Of a stretch of 49,756 bases of DNA, positions 28,520 through 39,263 are shown piece after piece. The stretch is from Myxococcota bacterium (GTDB lineage: Bacteria > Myxococcota_A > Polyangia > JAAYKL01): contig JANQET010000365.1 in NCBI GenBank assembly GCA_028278265.1, forward strand, positions 1-49,756. Reading direction: 5' to 3'. The translations under genes were made by a program, and so were the position numbers. How positions within the stretch are numbered: the first letter of the stretch is position 1; each line of letters opens with the position of its first letter. A model generated the notes under the pieces. That model did not search any database and had not been told where the DNA came from. It worked only from the letters and a program-made list of their open reading frames with translations.

Positions 28520-29806
28520 CTATTCGCCGATGACCTCTCTGAACACCCGGAGCAGATTTCCGCCCATGATTTTTCTGATTTCCCATTCGGTGTAGCCCCG
28601 GTCTTCCAGCTCTTCGACGATCACAGGCATATCGGAAATGTCATCGATACCGTTGGGAAGTGAGCTCACCCCGTCGAAATCGGATCCGATGCCCGCATGA
28701 TCGATCCCTGCGACCTGGACGACGTGCTCAATGTGATCGACCAGCAGGTCGATGGTATTCCCTCCCAGGTAGTCGGTATAGAAGTTGATGCAGGCCACGC
28801 CTCCGTTTGCGGCGAGATCCTCGAGCATTTCATCGGTCATGTTTCGGTGATGGTTGTTGAGCGCCCGAGCACAGGAGTGAGAAGCGACGACGGGCTTGGA
28901 CGCAACGGCCAGCACATCGTAAAAGGTGTCATCAGAGGCGTGGGAGATATCGACCACCATGCCCAAGGCGTTCATCTCCTCAACCACCTGCTCCCCGAAG
29001 TCGGTCAGTCCTCCGTGCTCGGGTGTATCCCCTGAGCCGTCGGCCCAGTTGGTGTTGTACATCCAGGTAAGCGTCATCAACCGCACCCCGCGGTCGTAGA
29101 ACATGCGCAGGACCTCGAGGCTGTCTTCAATGGCATAGCCGCCCTCGATGCCCAAGAAGGCGGTGATTTTTCCCTCCTCAAAGAGTTGATCCGCATCGGC
29201 AGCCGTAAAGGCTAGCCCGATGTCCGCCGGGTTGTCCTCGACCATCCCGACGACCCCTTCAATCAGCTCAATGGCGCGATTTTTGGCCTGAGCGTTCTTG
29301 TTGACCCACGCGGCAAAGACCTGGGCGGTCACCCCCCCCGCTTTCATCCGCGGGATGTCCAAGTGCCCAAAGCTCAACCACTGGCTGAAGTCCGCGTTAT
29401 TGTCGACAATGTTCATCGCCGAATCGCAGTGAGCGTCAAATACGAATCGCTCGCCGCTGATATCGGTTTCCGTATCGGTGTCGGAATCCGCATCCGCATC
29501 ACTATCCGCGTCGCTGTCCGAATCTGCATCGGAGTCGCCGTCCGCGTCGCTGTCCGAATCCGCGTCCGCATCGCTATCCGCGTCCCCGTCCGCATCCGCA
29601 TCAGTGTCCGAATCGGCATCGGTATCCGCATCGCCGTCCGCATCCGCATCCGCATCAGCGTCGCTGTCCCCATCGGCATCCCCATCCGCGTCCCCGCCGG
29701 CGCTGTTGTTGTCATCGTCGTTGTCGCTGCTATCGGTCTGTTGACCACAAGCGAAAGTGAGAGAACTCACTAGAGCGATGATTAAAACGATGGACGCTCG
29801 CGGCAT
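28520..29806 (-). CDS. membrane dipeptidase (peptidase M19) lipoprotein with Asp-rich linker
   Basis: '[12 protein letters not shown]', '[32 protein letters not shown]', '[16 protein letters not shown]', '[10 protein letters not shown]'; lipobox 'SLTFAC'; RBS. Confidence 0.9.
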   Translation of the reverse strand: MPRASIVLIIALVSSLTFACGQQTDSSDNDDDNNSAGGDADGDADGDSDADADADADGDADTDADSDTDADADGDADSDADADSDSDADGDSDADSDSDADSDADADSDTDTETDISGERFVFDAHCDSAMNIVDNNADFSQWLSFGHLDIPRMKAGGVTAQVFAAWVNKNAQAKNRAIELIEGVVGMVEDNPADIGLAFTAADADQLFEEGKITAFLGIEGGYAIEDSLEVLRMFYDRGVRLMTLTWMYNTNWADGSGDTPEHGGLTDFGEQVVEEMNALGMVVDISHASDDTFYDVLAVASKPVVASHSCARALNNHHRNMTDEMLEDLAANGGVACINFYTDYLGGNTIDLLVDHIEHVVQVAGIDHAGIGSDFDGVSSLPNGIDDISDMPVIVEELEDRGYTEWEIRKIMGGNLLRVFREVIGE

Positions 29807-30039
29807 GCTGCCTCCTTGCTCTTTAAAGAGCGGCTGGGCTTTTTTGTATACATTTCTCCACATTTAGCATTTTTCCCGTTACCCATATGCCCTGTCAAGC
29901 CAAATTTCGACGGCCCGAGGATCACCCCCCGGCTGGCTGGACGCGTTGGTTTCCATCTATCTAAAATAACTCACTAATTCATCGAGAATAGTCTAATCCG
30001 GACAATATTACGTGCTCTCAGCGCAGACACGACCGGCTT

Positions 30040-30708
30040 TCACCCTGTTTTTTGGATCACGAAGAATCCGCACGCCAGTTGGTCAGCAGCGGCCTTGATC
30101 ATGCTCACCTCTTGCTCGTAGCAGGCTAGCTCGCCCAATTCGGCGGTTCCCTCGGCGCTCTCTCGAAAAGAGCGAATTCGTTTTTCAAGTGGTTTGCCGT
30201 ATTCTGTCCACCAGTAGTGTCTGGGTAAGAGGTGGTCGATGAGATGATGGAAGCCGTAAGTGCGTAGCTTCTCTTTGACACCTTCGAACCAATTGATCGT
30301 TTCGTGCATGACCAAAAAACCACCTGGTTTCAACAGGCGATGGCACTCTTTGAAACTCCTCGCGTCGTCGAGCAGGTGCAGCACCCCCTCTTCCCACAGG
30401 AGATCGAAGCTCTCGTCGGCAAAACCGGATTGGTATAGGGAGTGGGGAACGACTGTTATCCGGGATGACAGATCTTCTCGTTCAATCCGCTGTTGAAGTT
30501 GCGACAGAGCAGCATGGTCAATGTCGATGCCGACGATCTCTGAAGCGCCCAACCGAGCCAACTCCACGGTTTGCAGACCTCGACCACAGCCGATGTCCAA
30601 TGTGCGCGACCGGTCAGGCAATCGCAGCAACGCATAAGCTTTTCTGGTGTGCTCGAGAATGCGGCTCCGGAGTTCCTCAATTCCGAGTGCACGGTAGGCA
30701 TCTATCAT
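30040..30708 (-). CDS. SAM-dependent methyltransferase
   Basis: 'LDIGCGRGLQTVELARLGASEIVGIDID', 'FDLLWEEGVLHLLDD'; start overlaps the upstream TGA. Confidence 0.83.
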   Translation of the reverse strand: MIDAYRALGIEELRSRILEHTRKAYALLRLPDRSRTLDIGCGRGLQTVELARLGASEIVGIDIDHAALSQLQQRIEREDLSSRITVVPHSLYQSGFADESFDLLWEEGVLHLLDDARSFKECHRLLKPGGFLVMHETINWFEGVKEKLRTYGFHHLIDHLLPRHYWWTEYGKPLEKRIRSFRESAEGTAELGELACYEQEVSMIKAAADQLACGFFVIQKTG

Positions 30709-30956
30709 TGTTGCCAGCCGCCTTTCAGGGGGCAACCGATTGGCGGATGAGCGGGATCGTGTACTTTGATCTGGGCAGTTCTGCGTCCAAAGGGGTGCTC
30801 CCCCTTGTCAACGGATTGAGCAGAAACGGGAATCACCTGGGCGTTGTCCCTATTCTTGTCGTGGGAGGGAGCATCCCCCTTTTTGCATCCTGCGAAGACA
30901 AGGCAAAAAACAAATCCTGCGAACAACCATCTCATGATGGGGAGACGTGCAATCAT
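30705..30956 (-). CDS. small putative lipoprotein
   Basis: 'MRWLFAGFVFCLVFAGCKKGD' lipobox; ATGA overlap with the methyltransferase. Confidence 0.5.
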   Translation of the reverse strand: MIARLPIMRWLFAGFVFCLVFAGCKKGDAPSHDKNRDNAQVIPVSAQSVDKGEHPFGRRTAQIKVHDPAHPPIGCPLKGGWQQ

Positions 30957-31161
30957 TTCAATCCTGCCGTTTCGTCCTTCGGGCCGATTCAACCCACTTT
31001 GTTCGATTGATATAGTCGCACACTCTCGCTCTTCTGATAAGACTTGGCCGCGCTGATTTTCCTGCCCCGAGGGGGGCCTGTGATGCTCAGCCGCGGGTGC
31101 AATCAGCCGGGAGGAGAGAACCAGGAATCCACGCTAGCCGATTGTTCGGGAATACTTGTGG

Positions 31162-32118
31162 CTAGAATAGCCAGCTGAGCAGCCGGCTACCGAGACGCTC
31201 AGAGCGATGGCTCGGCAATTGGCAGGAGCAGGCACCGCTCTCGCCGTCAATACCTCCGTCATCATCGTTGTCATCATCGTCGTCATCCCCATCCCCATCG
31301 CTGTCGCTATCCGCATCGCTATCCGCATCGCTATCCGCGTCACTATCACCATCGCCATCACCGTCACTGTCACTGTCCGCGTCACTGTCGCTATCCGAAT
31401 CACTATCGCCGTCCGCGTCACTGTCGCTATCCGAATCACTATCACTGTCCGCGTCACTGTCGCTATCCGAATCACTATCACTGTCCGAATCACTGTCGCC
31501 ATCTGCATCACTGTCGCTGTCGCTGTCCGCATCCCCTCCATTGGATTCGTAGTAGATGCGCATCGCCATGTCGTTGCCCAGGAAATCGCCGGTAGTGGCG
31601 CTTAAATCGTTCTTGAACAGGCAGCGGTTGGTGCCGTTGGTCACTTGAATGGAGATATTGCCTTGGGGGTTCTCGTACTGCAATTCAAAGATCAGATTGC
31701 TTGTCCCGTCATATGCAAATCCGGTCTCGAACTCCCAGCCAAACCATTCGCCAGCAAAGGTCGGTATCGCCATCGTGTCGACGGAATAGACCAATTGGGG
31801 TGTGTTTCCGCTGTAATTGTCCTCAAAATTGGTACCGAGACTCGTTTTGTTCGAATGACTAACAAAAAATTTGAAATTCGGAAACGCCTCGTCGTTCGTG
31901 TCGCCCGAGGCCAAAAACTGAAAGGCGGTTAACGTTGCGGGACCAGGCATTTCTTCCGAGGTTACAAAACCTTGAAACCTACCGGCGGTGCCTCACGTGC
32001 ACAGGGGCTTATTGATGCCCGGCCACCAATTCTCCCCAATGTCGACATAGTCTTGAGCGGTTGCTGAAAATGACAACGGCAACGATAAAACAATTGTAAA
32101 AAACAGCAGCTTTTTCAT
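31162..32118 (-). CDS. secreted protein with N-terminal CTU motif (in-frame TGA at codon 42), candidate selenoprotein with Asp-rich C-terminal linker
   Basis: ATG 32118 with RBS AAGGAGAGTTGA; '[41 protein letters not shown][TGA][34 protein letters not shown]...'; frame open to 31162. Confidence 0.72.
31956..31985 (-). promoter_or_regulatory. bacterial SECIS-like hairpin downstream of the UGA
   Basis: minus strand CCG-gu-AGGUU-U-CAA-GGUU-UUG-U-AACCU-CGG; apical loop GGUU, unpaired U three bp below the loop; loop starts 21 nt after the UGA (31993-31995). Confidence 0.68.
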
Positions 32119-32241
32119 TCAACTCTCCTTTTGAACCTTATTCATCTCCAAGACGATCATTTGAACTACTCAATCGACTTAGTACAAATCGCAACTCAAA
32201 ATGGGGGGGATTTTTGTGCGCAGTGACCCCGCCAAACTCAT

Positions 32242-33429
32242 CTACTCGATGATGATACTGTTGCAGGTATCGAGAATCACCTGGGCCAGTGAGTTGGTCA
32301 GCATCTCTGCCATTTCATCGGCAATCTGCTCGGGAGAGAGGTTATCATCGGGCAGATTGTCGACCACATAGGGTTGGGTCAATCCGTCGAGAAATGAGCG
32401 AATCGGTCGTTTCTCCGGTTCGCAAACATCCGGATCCATGAATCCCCCGGCAACAATGCAATCAAGTCCGCCGCAGGAGGTCTTTGCCTCGATCAGACGG
32501 TTGAGCATCTCCGCGCCGCCGTCGCTCCCATCGATTTCCAGAGGGGTTTGATCCGGCTCATCTTGCATGAAAAAGACCACCATCACTGCACCCGCGTCTC
32601 TGAAAAAACCGGCATTGGTGGCACTGTTGGCCTCGTGCACCGCCCAGCCGGCCGGCGCAGTGAGCATCTCGATATTCGAGCCCCCGGTGCCGATCGCCGA
32701 GGCGGCGGTGAACCAATCCTTCAGCTCTGCAAACTCACTCGCCGGCGCGTTCAAATCAATGCTGAAAAAGTGATCCTTGCCCTGGGGTTGGTACAACCGC
32801 CCCTGGGCCCCGTTGCGACCCGAGTCGGTTTGATCAGGGGTGATGTAGTAGTAGACCTCGTCCCCTTCAGCGCCCTCAAAGGTACAGGGATCCACACCGT
32901 TGGAACCACTGCTGGAGAACCCCATCTCGGTGCTGGTCACCCCCACGTGAACATTTGTTTCGCCGGGCAGGGCGGCGACCAGCGAGTCGGCGAACCGAGG
33001 AAAGGCCAAGCCCAGGCCGGCTTGGTAGTCCCCCATCGAGAGCGAATTGTCGATCACGAACAGCAAATCCACGTCGCAGGTCTTGTCCGTGTCCGAGTCC
33101 GCGTCCGAATCACTGTCCCCATCGCTATCCGAATCGCTATCGGAGTCGCTGTCCGAATCAGCGTCCCCGTCCGCATCGCTGTCCCCGTCTGCATCCGAGT
33201 CCGCATCTGAATCACTGTCCGAGTCCGAATCCGCGTCCGCATCTGAATCGGTATCCCCATCCGAATCCGAGTCCCCGTCTGAATTCCCGTCGCTGTCTCC
33301 ATCCGAATCGGCATCCGAATCGGCATCCGCATCCCCACCCGGGTCGTCGAGAATGCCCTTCTTGTCCTCGCAACCGAGCTGAATCCAAACCACCAGTACC
33401 GTGAACATCAGGTATCGTCCGCTCTTCAT
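32242..33429 (-). CDS. VWFA-domain lipoprotein with Asp-rich linker
   Basis: '[19 protein letters not shown]' MIDAS-type DxSxS; SP II 'WIQLGC'. Confidence 0.8.
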   Translation of the reverse strand: MKSGRYLMFTVLVVWIQLGCEDKKGILDDPGGDADADSDADSDGDSDGNSDGDSDSDGDTDSDADADSDSDSDSDADSDADGDSDADGDADSDSDSDSDSDSDGDSDSDADSDTDKTCDVDLLFVIDNSLSMGDYQAGLGLAFPRFADSLVAALPGETNVHVGVTSTEMGFSSSGSNGVDPCTFEGAEGDEVYYYITPDQTDSGRNGAQGRLYQPQGKDHFFSIDLNAPASEFAELKDWFTAASAIGTGGSNIEMLTAPAGWAVHEANSATNAGFFRDAGAVMVVFFMQDEPDQTPLEIDGSDGGAEMLNRLIEAKTSCGGLDCIVAGGFMDPDVCEPEKRPIRSFLDGLTQPYVVDNLPDDNLSPEQIADEMAEMLTNSLAQVILDTCNSIIIE

Positions 33430-33710
33430 CGCTTTTTCTCCTTATTCTGAGTCTTTCTCACCGGCCAATCGCAGCATGGTCCAACGCTAACTTCTTCCTT
33501 CAGTGGTTTTGTCGATAGAAAATGGGTGGATAAGTATAGTACTGGAAAATCAAATATTGATCGACGTCAGTGCCCAAAAATCGCTACCGCCCAGGTGACA
33601 ACTCTTTCATCGACGTTCAACGGGTTCTGTACTGAGGCATGTAACCTCAGACCTGTTTCTTCAAGGCGTTGTGTGAAATGGCCGATGTTCGGGGTTCTTC
33701 TCGTGAATCA

Positions 33711-34949
33711 CTACGGGTAGTAAACGGTCACACTGTATGTGTCGCGCAATGTCTCCACATCGGCCTCCCCTTGTGCGCTGAGCGTGTTTCCCAGTAACCT
33801 CACCGTATCACCCGAGCCCAGACCTCCGGCAGCGGCATTGGTCACCAACGGTCCGATGTCAGTCAAATTTTCACAATCGTTCATGATGATCGTAGTGAGA
33901 TTGAGCAACCCGGCAAGGGGAGAGAGATCGCTGATTTCCGTGGTGATGAGATAGAGGTAGGCCAACGACGGCATGTTGCTCAGGATGGACAGATCTGTCA
34001 CCGGGTTTCTCCCCAAATCGAGGACCTGCAGCAGGGTCAATTCTGCCAGGTGGGCCATGTCGGCATTGTCCACATCCCGGTCCATCAACTCCAGCCGTTC
34101 GAGCTTGGTCAGGCTGGCCAGGGGGCTCAAGTCGGGAATGGGAACAGTAGTGGCGGTACCATTGCCCAGCTCGAGATTGACCAGCCCGGTCAGATTGGTC
34201 AAGACCCCGATATCGGTGATGCCGGTGCAATTGTAGAGGTCCAACTCGGTCAACTGGATCATCGTGGCCAACATGCTGATATCCGTAATGCCGGCGCTGT
34301 ATTGAATTTGAAGCGCGGTCAGATTCTCACACTGTTCCACTCCGGTCAGGTCGGTGATGGCACCACCGTCATCGAACAACGTGGTCAGGACAGCGAGATC
34401 GCCTTTGGTGATCGGGCCGGAGGGTTTTGAAATGGCAGCTCGAACAGCCGCTTCGAGTTCCGGATCCGGGAATTCAACCACGGTTGCCGTGTCGGTATCC
34501 GAGTCGGTATCCGAATCTGAATCCGTGTCCGTATCGGTATCTGCGTCAGCATCCGTGTCCGTATCGGCGTCACCATCCGTATCGGTATCCGTGTCCGTAT
34601 CGGCGTCACCGTCCGTATCGGTATCCGTGTCCGTATCGGCGTCACCGTCCGTATCGGTATCCGTGTCCGTATCGGTATCCGTGTCCGTATCGGCGTCACT
34701 GTCCGTATCGGTATCCGTGTCCGTATCGGCGTCACCGTCCGTATCGGTATCTGCGTCTGTGTCGACATCAGTATCGGTGTCTGCATCAGCATCAGAATCT
34801 GTATCCGTATCAGCATCGCCCGCCGTGTCGTCATCATCCCCATTGCCATCACCGCCACAGCCGAGGGGGAAACCGAGCAGCCCACACATGCAAGCCACAC
34901 CAAAGAGCTGACCACGACGCCGAAACACCTTCCATTTTCGAATCGCCAT
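33711..34949 (-). CDS. leucine-rich-repeat (internalin-like) lipoprotein with Asp/Thr-rich linker
   Basis: LRRs 'ENLTALQIQYSAGITDISMLATMIQLTELDLYNCTGITDIGVLTNLTGLVNLELGN'; ATG 34949 with RBS ggagg. Confidence 0.85.
   Translation of the reverse strand: MAIRKWKVFRRRGQLFGVACMCGLLGFPLGCGGDGNGDDDDTAGDADTDTDSDADADTDTDVDTDADTDTDGDADTDTDTDTDSDADTDTDTDTDTDTDTDGDADTDTDTDTDGDADTDTDTDTDGDADTDTDADADTDTDTDSDSDTDSDTDTATVVEFPDPELEAAVRAAISKPSGPITKGDLAVLTTLFDDGGAITDLTGVEQCENLTALQIQYSAGITDISMLATMIQLTELDLYNCTGITDIGVLTNLTGLVNLELGNGTATTVPIPDLSPLASLTKLERLELMDRDVDNADMAHLAELTLLQVLDLGRNPVTDLSILSNMPSLAYLYLITTEISDLSPLAGLLNLTTIIMNDCENLTDIGPLVTNAAAGGLGSGDTVRLLGNTLSAQGEADVETLRDTYSVTVYYP
34561..34740 (-). repeat. minisatellite, about 36-bp period, encoding the GDADTDTDTDTD linker
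   Basis: repeated gtatcggcgtcaccgtccgtatcggtatccgtgtcc units. Confidence 0.8.
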
Positions 34950-35049
34950 AACAGTATTCCTCCGGAGGTTTGAATTGATTGACCGATCAAACCATACCAA
35001 ACCGCCGCGGGCCCCACAAAACAAAAAATCAGTGCTTCGGCCTCGCCGG

Positions 35050-36510
35050 TCAATCGTTGGGGGGCGGGGTGGCGCACTCGATCAGCAGCTCTCCGGCGGC
35101 GTCGACAAAGGTCGATTCATCGGCGGCGCAGGGGGTGGGTTCTGCTTCTCCGAGGGTCAGGTGCGCGATCCATTGGACCACTTTATCGGATCCCACATCG
35201 AGCACGCTACTGTGATCCTCTTGAGGAAAGACACAAGCCGAGTAATTGGCTGCGTCCTGTTCCAGGCGTTGAATGACACAGGCCATGCGACCGGAGTCGA
35301 TGGTGGTGTCCTGCATGCCGTAGACCAGTTGAATCGGGACCGCTGCGGCGTTGCCGGTGATGTGGGGGCGATCGTTGAGCATGCGATCGATCCAGGTGGT
35401 GCACAGGGGATTGTCTCCACAGGAGGTGCCCAGAGTGGCGGGGAGCTCGATGGATTGGATGTAATCGGGATCGAACAGGTCCCTTACTTCCGTGCCCAGG
35501 GCTTCCAGTTTGGGATAACTGTCCCCCCAGCAGTCGTTGTCGACAAAGTCGCGAATACCGGCTTGGGCACCGGTTGCGAACAGATCCACCCCATGTCCCT
35601 GCCCGTCGAGCAGCTCCCCGTGGGTGTAGTGGTACCAAACCGACACCGCGACCGGCGTGGGGGAGGTGGCGATGGGGTATTGATCACTGGCAAAGAAAAG
35701 GGCCCCCCATGTCCGCAGGGACAACCACAGGGGCGCGTACACGGAGACGCCGGCGAGGGTGCCGTCCAAGCCGTAACTGTCGGCATAGGCCAATGCGCTC
35801 AACGCGGTGTGCCCTCCCTGGCTGTGTCCGGTGATAATCACATCCTCGGTGAGACGACTGCCGAACAGCCGGCGCATGGCCGCCACCCCGTCCAGGGTGC
35901 TCTTGGCCACATCCTCGGCCATGGCGTAGGCGCTGGGCGGGTTGTTCACCGCACCGTAATTGGCATAACCAGCCAGATCCGGGGCAATGACCGCGAACCC
36001 GCTGCCGAGCAGGGGAAAGACCTGGCGCTCGAAATCAGCCTGGACCCCCAAGGTGCGATCCCTCAACGAGGGGGCACAGGCAGCGGCTTGACCCCGGCTG
36101 CCGTGGGAGGCCACCAAGACCGGAAGATTTTCAGCTCGCGGTACGTCCGGCACGTACACTATCGCGCTGGAATAACCGGCCAAGCCGCCGCCCCGCTCCG
36201 TGCGGTAGAGCACTCGGTATACCTGCGCACCGCTGGTGAACGCCGTTCCGGCATAGCCGTTGGCATCAGCCATGCTTTGCAGCTCTGCTTGCGACAAAGG
36301 AGTGTCCTGGGCGCAGCGAAGAATCGCTCCGAGCTCGGTGGGCAAGACACCGGGATCTTGGTAAATCGAGGCAACCGTATCCTCGCAAGTGACCTCGATC
36401 TCGAACGCGGTTAGCCCTCCTGGCGGGTCCTCGTCGCCGTCATCACATCCCCATGTCACCATCAAACAAACCGAAAACAGTACAGACCAGCCAATCGAGA
36501 CTCTTTTCAT
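35050..36510 (-). CDS. alpha/beta-hydrolase (secretory lipase-like) lipoprotein
   Basis: 'LPVLVASHGSRGQ', nucleophile elbow 'VIITGHSQGGHTALSAL'; lipobox 'LMVTWGC'. Confidence 0.75.
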   Translation of the reverse strand: MKRVSIGWSVLFSVCLMVTWGCDDGDEDPPGGLTAFEIEVTCEDTVASIYQDPGVLPTELGAILRCAQDTPLSQAELQSMADANGYAGTAFTSGAQVYRVLYRTERGGGLAGYSSAIVYVPDVPRAENLPVLVASHGSRGQAAACAPSLRDRTLGVQADFERQVFPLLGSGFAVIAPDLAGYANYGAVNNPPSAYAMAEDVAKSTLDGVAAMRRLFGSRLTEDVIITGHSQGGHTALSALAYADSYGLDGTLAGVSVYAPLWLSLRTWGALFFASDQYPIATSPTPVAVSVWYHYTHGELLDGQGHGVDLFATGAQAGIRDFVDNDCWGDSYPKLEALGTEVRDLFDPDYIQSIELPATLGTSCGDNPLCTTWIDRMLNDRPHITGNAAAVPIQLVYGMQDTTIDSGRMACVIQRLEQDAANYSACVFPQEDHSSVLDVGSDKVVQWIAHLTLGEAEPTPCAADESTFVDAAGELLIECATPPPND

Positions 36511-37049
36511 GGTTTCTCCTCCTCAGCAGCCGGCAAACAATTTGTCGCCCCCACATCTGAACACATTTGAACCGATCGGTCGATAAAATTTAACTTGGGT
36601 TCCAAGATAATAATATAGGTCAAAAGACAATCGTGCCCAGGCGGTTATCGTGCCCAGGCGGTTTTGGCCCGAGGCGATCAGTCGATTGCAATATCTTTGT
36701 CTGCGGTGATCACAAGCAGAAGTAGCTGTTTATTTATCCCTCCTACATTCTGAAGAAGGTACTGTACCATAACGTTTTCATTGGATTTGCAAATTCAAGA
36801 AATTCAACAAAAAGTGCTCGCCTTTTGCTTGGAATCGTGGTTTAAGGGCTCGCGAAAATCAACCACCTGGTTATTGGAGGTTTGCGTTGCTCGATACAAT
36901 ATCACCGGCCACACGGTTCCTCTAGCCCCTCCCGGGGCTCTGGGCCCCGCTGTGCCCGACTCGCCCCCTGTGAAGACAGGGCTCACAAGAACAAATTAAC
37001 GCTTGGCAATTAACACGACTTTTGCGGTCGTCGGACGTGACTGTCCGAC

Positions 37050-39263
37050 GTGATTTTGATGACCATGAGTACCACCATTGACGACAGGAAATTGAAGACA
37101 AACCAGCACAACGAGGGGACGGATCAGCTCGCCCTTTGGACGCTGCGCACCCTGCTTCGAACCAGCGTGTCTCGACGGCTCAAGGAGCTGATCGAGGACA
37201 CTGACGTGTTGTATGCGGCCGGAGTCTCGCCGGAGTGGGCCGCCGTGATCAGAAAAGGGACGGACAACCGGGACGACGAGAAGGAGGATGCCCCTGAAGC
37301 GCGCCTCAGGAGAGCGTTGGAGGTGCGTCTCGCCCTGGTCGAAAGGCACGGTGTGAGCCGCAACGAACCCCTGTTCGAGAATGTGGGGGCCCTGTCCGAT
37401 GCGGTCGGCCTCAGCCGGCTGGAACAGGAGTTCCTCGCCTACGCCGTGATGGCCGAAAATGAGCGGGGACTCGGAGAGTGTTGGGACAAGTTGCCCCACG
37501 TCCACTACCGGCGCCTGGCCAGAGACTTGGCGGCCGTGCTCGACACGACCCTGCCGGAGATGAAAAAGTGCTTGCGGAGCGATGCCCCGTTGATCGCCAC
37601 CGGATTACTAATCCCCCAAGTCTATCAGTACGACGGCCCGTTCGAAATCTGCAACGGCCTCGATGATTTTCTGTTTCAGGAAATCGTCGGTGACCGCGGA
37701 GTGCTCGGGTTCTTTTTCGAACAGGGAAAACGATCGACCCTGACTGTGGCGGATTATCCCCATCTGGGCCGGGACCCCACATTGATCGCCCAGTACCTGG
37801 AGCGCGCGACAGCCAAGAAGCTGACCGGGATCAACATCCTGTTGTGGGGCGTACCGGGCACCGGTAAGACGGAGTTTGCCCGGGCGCTGGCAGAGCAGAT
37901 CGGGCTCGAGCTATTCGAAATCAATGTGGTGGATTGGGAGGGGGATCCGATGAGCGGGCGAGAGCGGCTCTCCTCTTATTTGACCAGTCAGCGGATCCTG
38001 TCCCACCGGCCGGATGCACTGATTCTATTCGACGAGATCGAAGACCTGTTCTCCGAGGCCTGGGGGCAAAAACCGTTGGACAACCCCCACTTCCTCAAGG
38101 GGCGCTTCAATCGAATTTTGGAGACCAATCCGGTACCGGCGATTTGGATTTCCAATGCCATCGAGCAATTGGACCGCGCCTTTTTGCGGCGGTTCGACTT
38201 TATCGTCGAGCTCCCGGTTCCGCCCAAAGGGGTGCGACGCAATATTCTGACCCGACGATTGGGGCGCGCGGCAGAGGATGGCCATTGGCTCGAACGAATC
38301 GCAGCCAACGAAACGCTGACCCCGGCCGACGTGGATCGGGCCGCGCGGGTGATTTCGGCCACCGATGCCGGTGAGGCCGACGACGCGCGACAGGTCGCCG
38401 AACAGGTGATCTCGTCGGCCCTGTCAGTGCGGGGCGAACGATTGCCCCCTGCAGAACCGGCCGCCGAGCTCCCGTTCGATCCCCAACTGGTCAACACGGA
38501 CTGCGATATCGATGGGTTGATTGCCGCCCTCGAGGCGCGAAGCAAGGGCAACATCTGCCTCTACGGCCCGCCGGGCACGGGTAAGACCGGACTGGCCCGC
38601 TACTTGGCGAGTCGGTGCGGCTTGGAGCTCACCCTCTTTCGCGCCTCGGACCTGCTCCGCGCGTATGTGGGGCAAACCGAGGAACGAATCGCGCGAATGT
38701 TCGCCCAAGCAGCGCCGGGTAGGGAGCTGTTGCTGCTCGATGAAGCGGATTCGTTCTTTCGGGATCGCCGTCGGGCGCGGCACAATTGGGAGGTCACCCA
38801 AGTCAACGAGTTGCTCGTGCAAATGGAGGCCTATGAGGGGTTGTTCATCGCGGCGACCAATCTCGTCGAGAGATTCGACCAGGCGGCATTCAGACGGTTC
38901 GCCCTGAAGATCAAGTTTGAATACCTACGGGACGACCAACTGCCGAAGATGTTCGATCGAACCGCCGAGACGCTGGGCCTCGACCTGGACCAGTCGACCC
39001 GACCGGCGGTGGAACGACAATTGATAGCTATCCGACGGCTTACTCCCGGTGATTTTCGCGCGGTCGAAAAGCGGTTCGGTCTGTTGGGCCAGCGGCCCGC
39101 TGTGGATCAGATTCTCGACGCGTTGGCCCAGGAAGTGGCCCACAAACCCCGCGCCGATCGGGCGGCGCCGATCGGGTTCGGCCGGCGCCCGGATGACCGT
39201 TCCAATGTGCTTAAGGAACCACCAGGCGCAGCGCCGACCAATCGGACTTGGGAGCTCTCTTGA
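37050..39263 (+). CDS. double AAA+ ATPase (CDC48/FtsH-like AAA modules)
   Basis: Walker A 'LLWGVPGTGKTEFA' and 'CLYGPPGTGKTGLA'; Walker B 'ALILFDEIEDLF' and 'ELLLLDEADSFF'. Confidence 0.88.
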   Translation: MILMTMSTTIDDRKLKTNQHNEGTDQLALWTLRTLLRTSVSRRLKELIEDTDVLYAAGVSPEWAAVIRKGTDNRDDEKEDAPEARLRRALEVRLALVERHGVSRNEPLFENVGALSDAVGLSRLEQEFLAYAVMAENERGLGECWDKLPHVHYRRLARDLAAVLDTTLPEMKKCLRSDAPLIATGLLIPQVYQYDGPFEICNGLDDFLFQEIVGDRGVLGFFFEQGKRSTLTVADYPHLGRDPTLIAQYLERATAKKLTGINILLWGVPGTGKTEFARALAEQIGLELFEINVVDWEGDPMSGRERLSSYLTSQRILSHRPDALILFDEIEDLFSEAWGQKPLDNPHFLKGRFNRILETNPVPAIWISNAIEQLDRAFLRRFDFIVELPVPPKGVRRNILTRRLGRAAEDGHWLERIAANETLTPADVDRAARVISATDAGEADDARQVAEQVISSALSVRGERLPPAEPAAELPFDPQLVNTDCDIDGLIAALEARSKGNICLYGPPGTGKTGLARYLASRCGLELTLFRASDLLRAYVGQTEERIARMFAQAAPGRELLLLDEADSFFRDRRRARHNWEVTQVNELLVQMEAYEGLFIAATNLVERFDQAAFRRFALKIKFEYLRDDQLPKMFDRTAETLGLDLDQSTRPAVERQLIAIRRLTPGDFRAVEKRFGLLGQRPAVDQILDALAQEVAHKPRADRAAPIGFGRRPDDRSNVLKEPPGAAPTNRTWELS

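Noticed and set aside
34561-34740. CRISPR-like appearance of repeated units
   Set aside because: Units are contiguous with no unique spacers and are in-frame protein-coding.
36781-36999. 72-aa ORF in the intergenic region
   Set aside because: No RBS or motif; overlaps a hairpin repeat.
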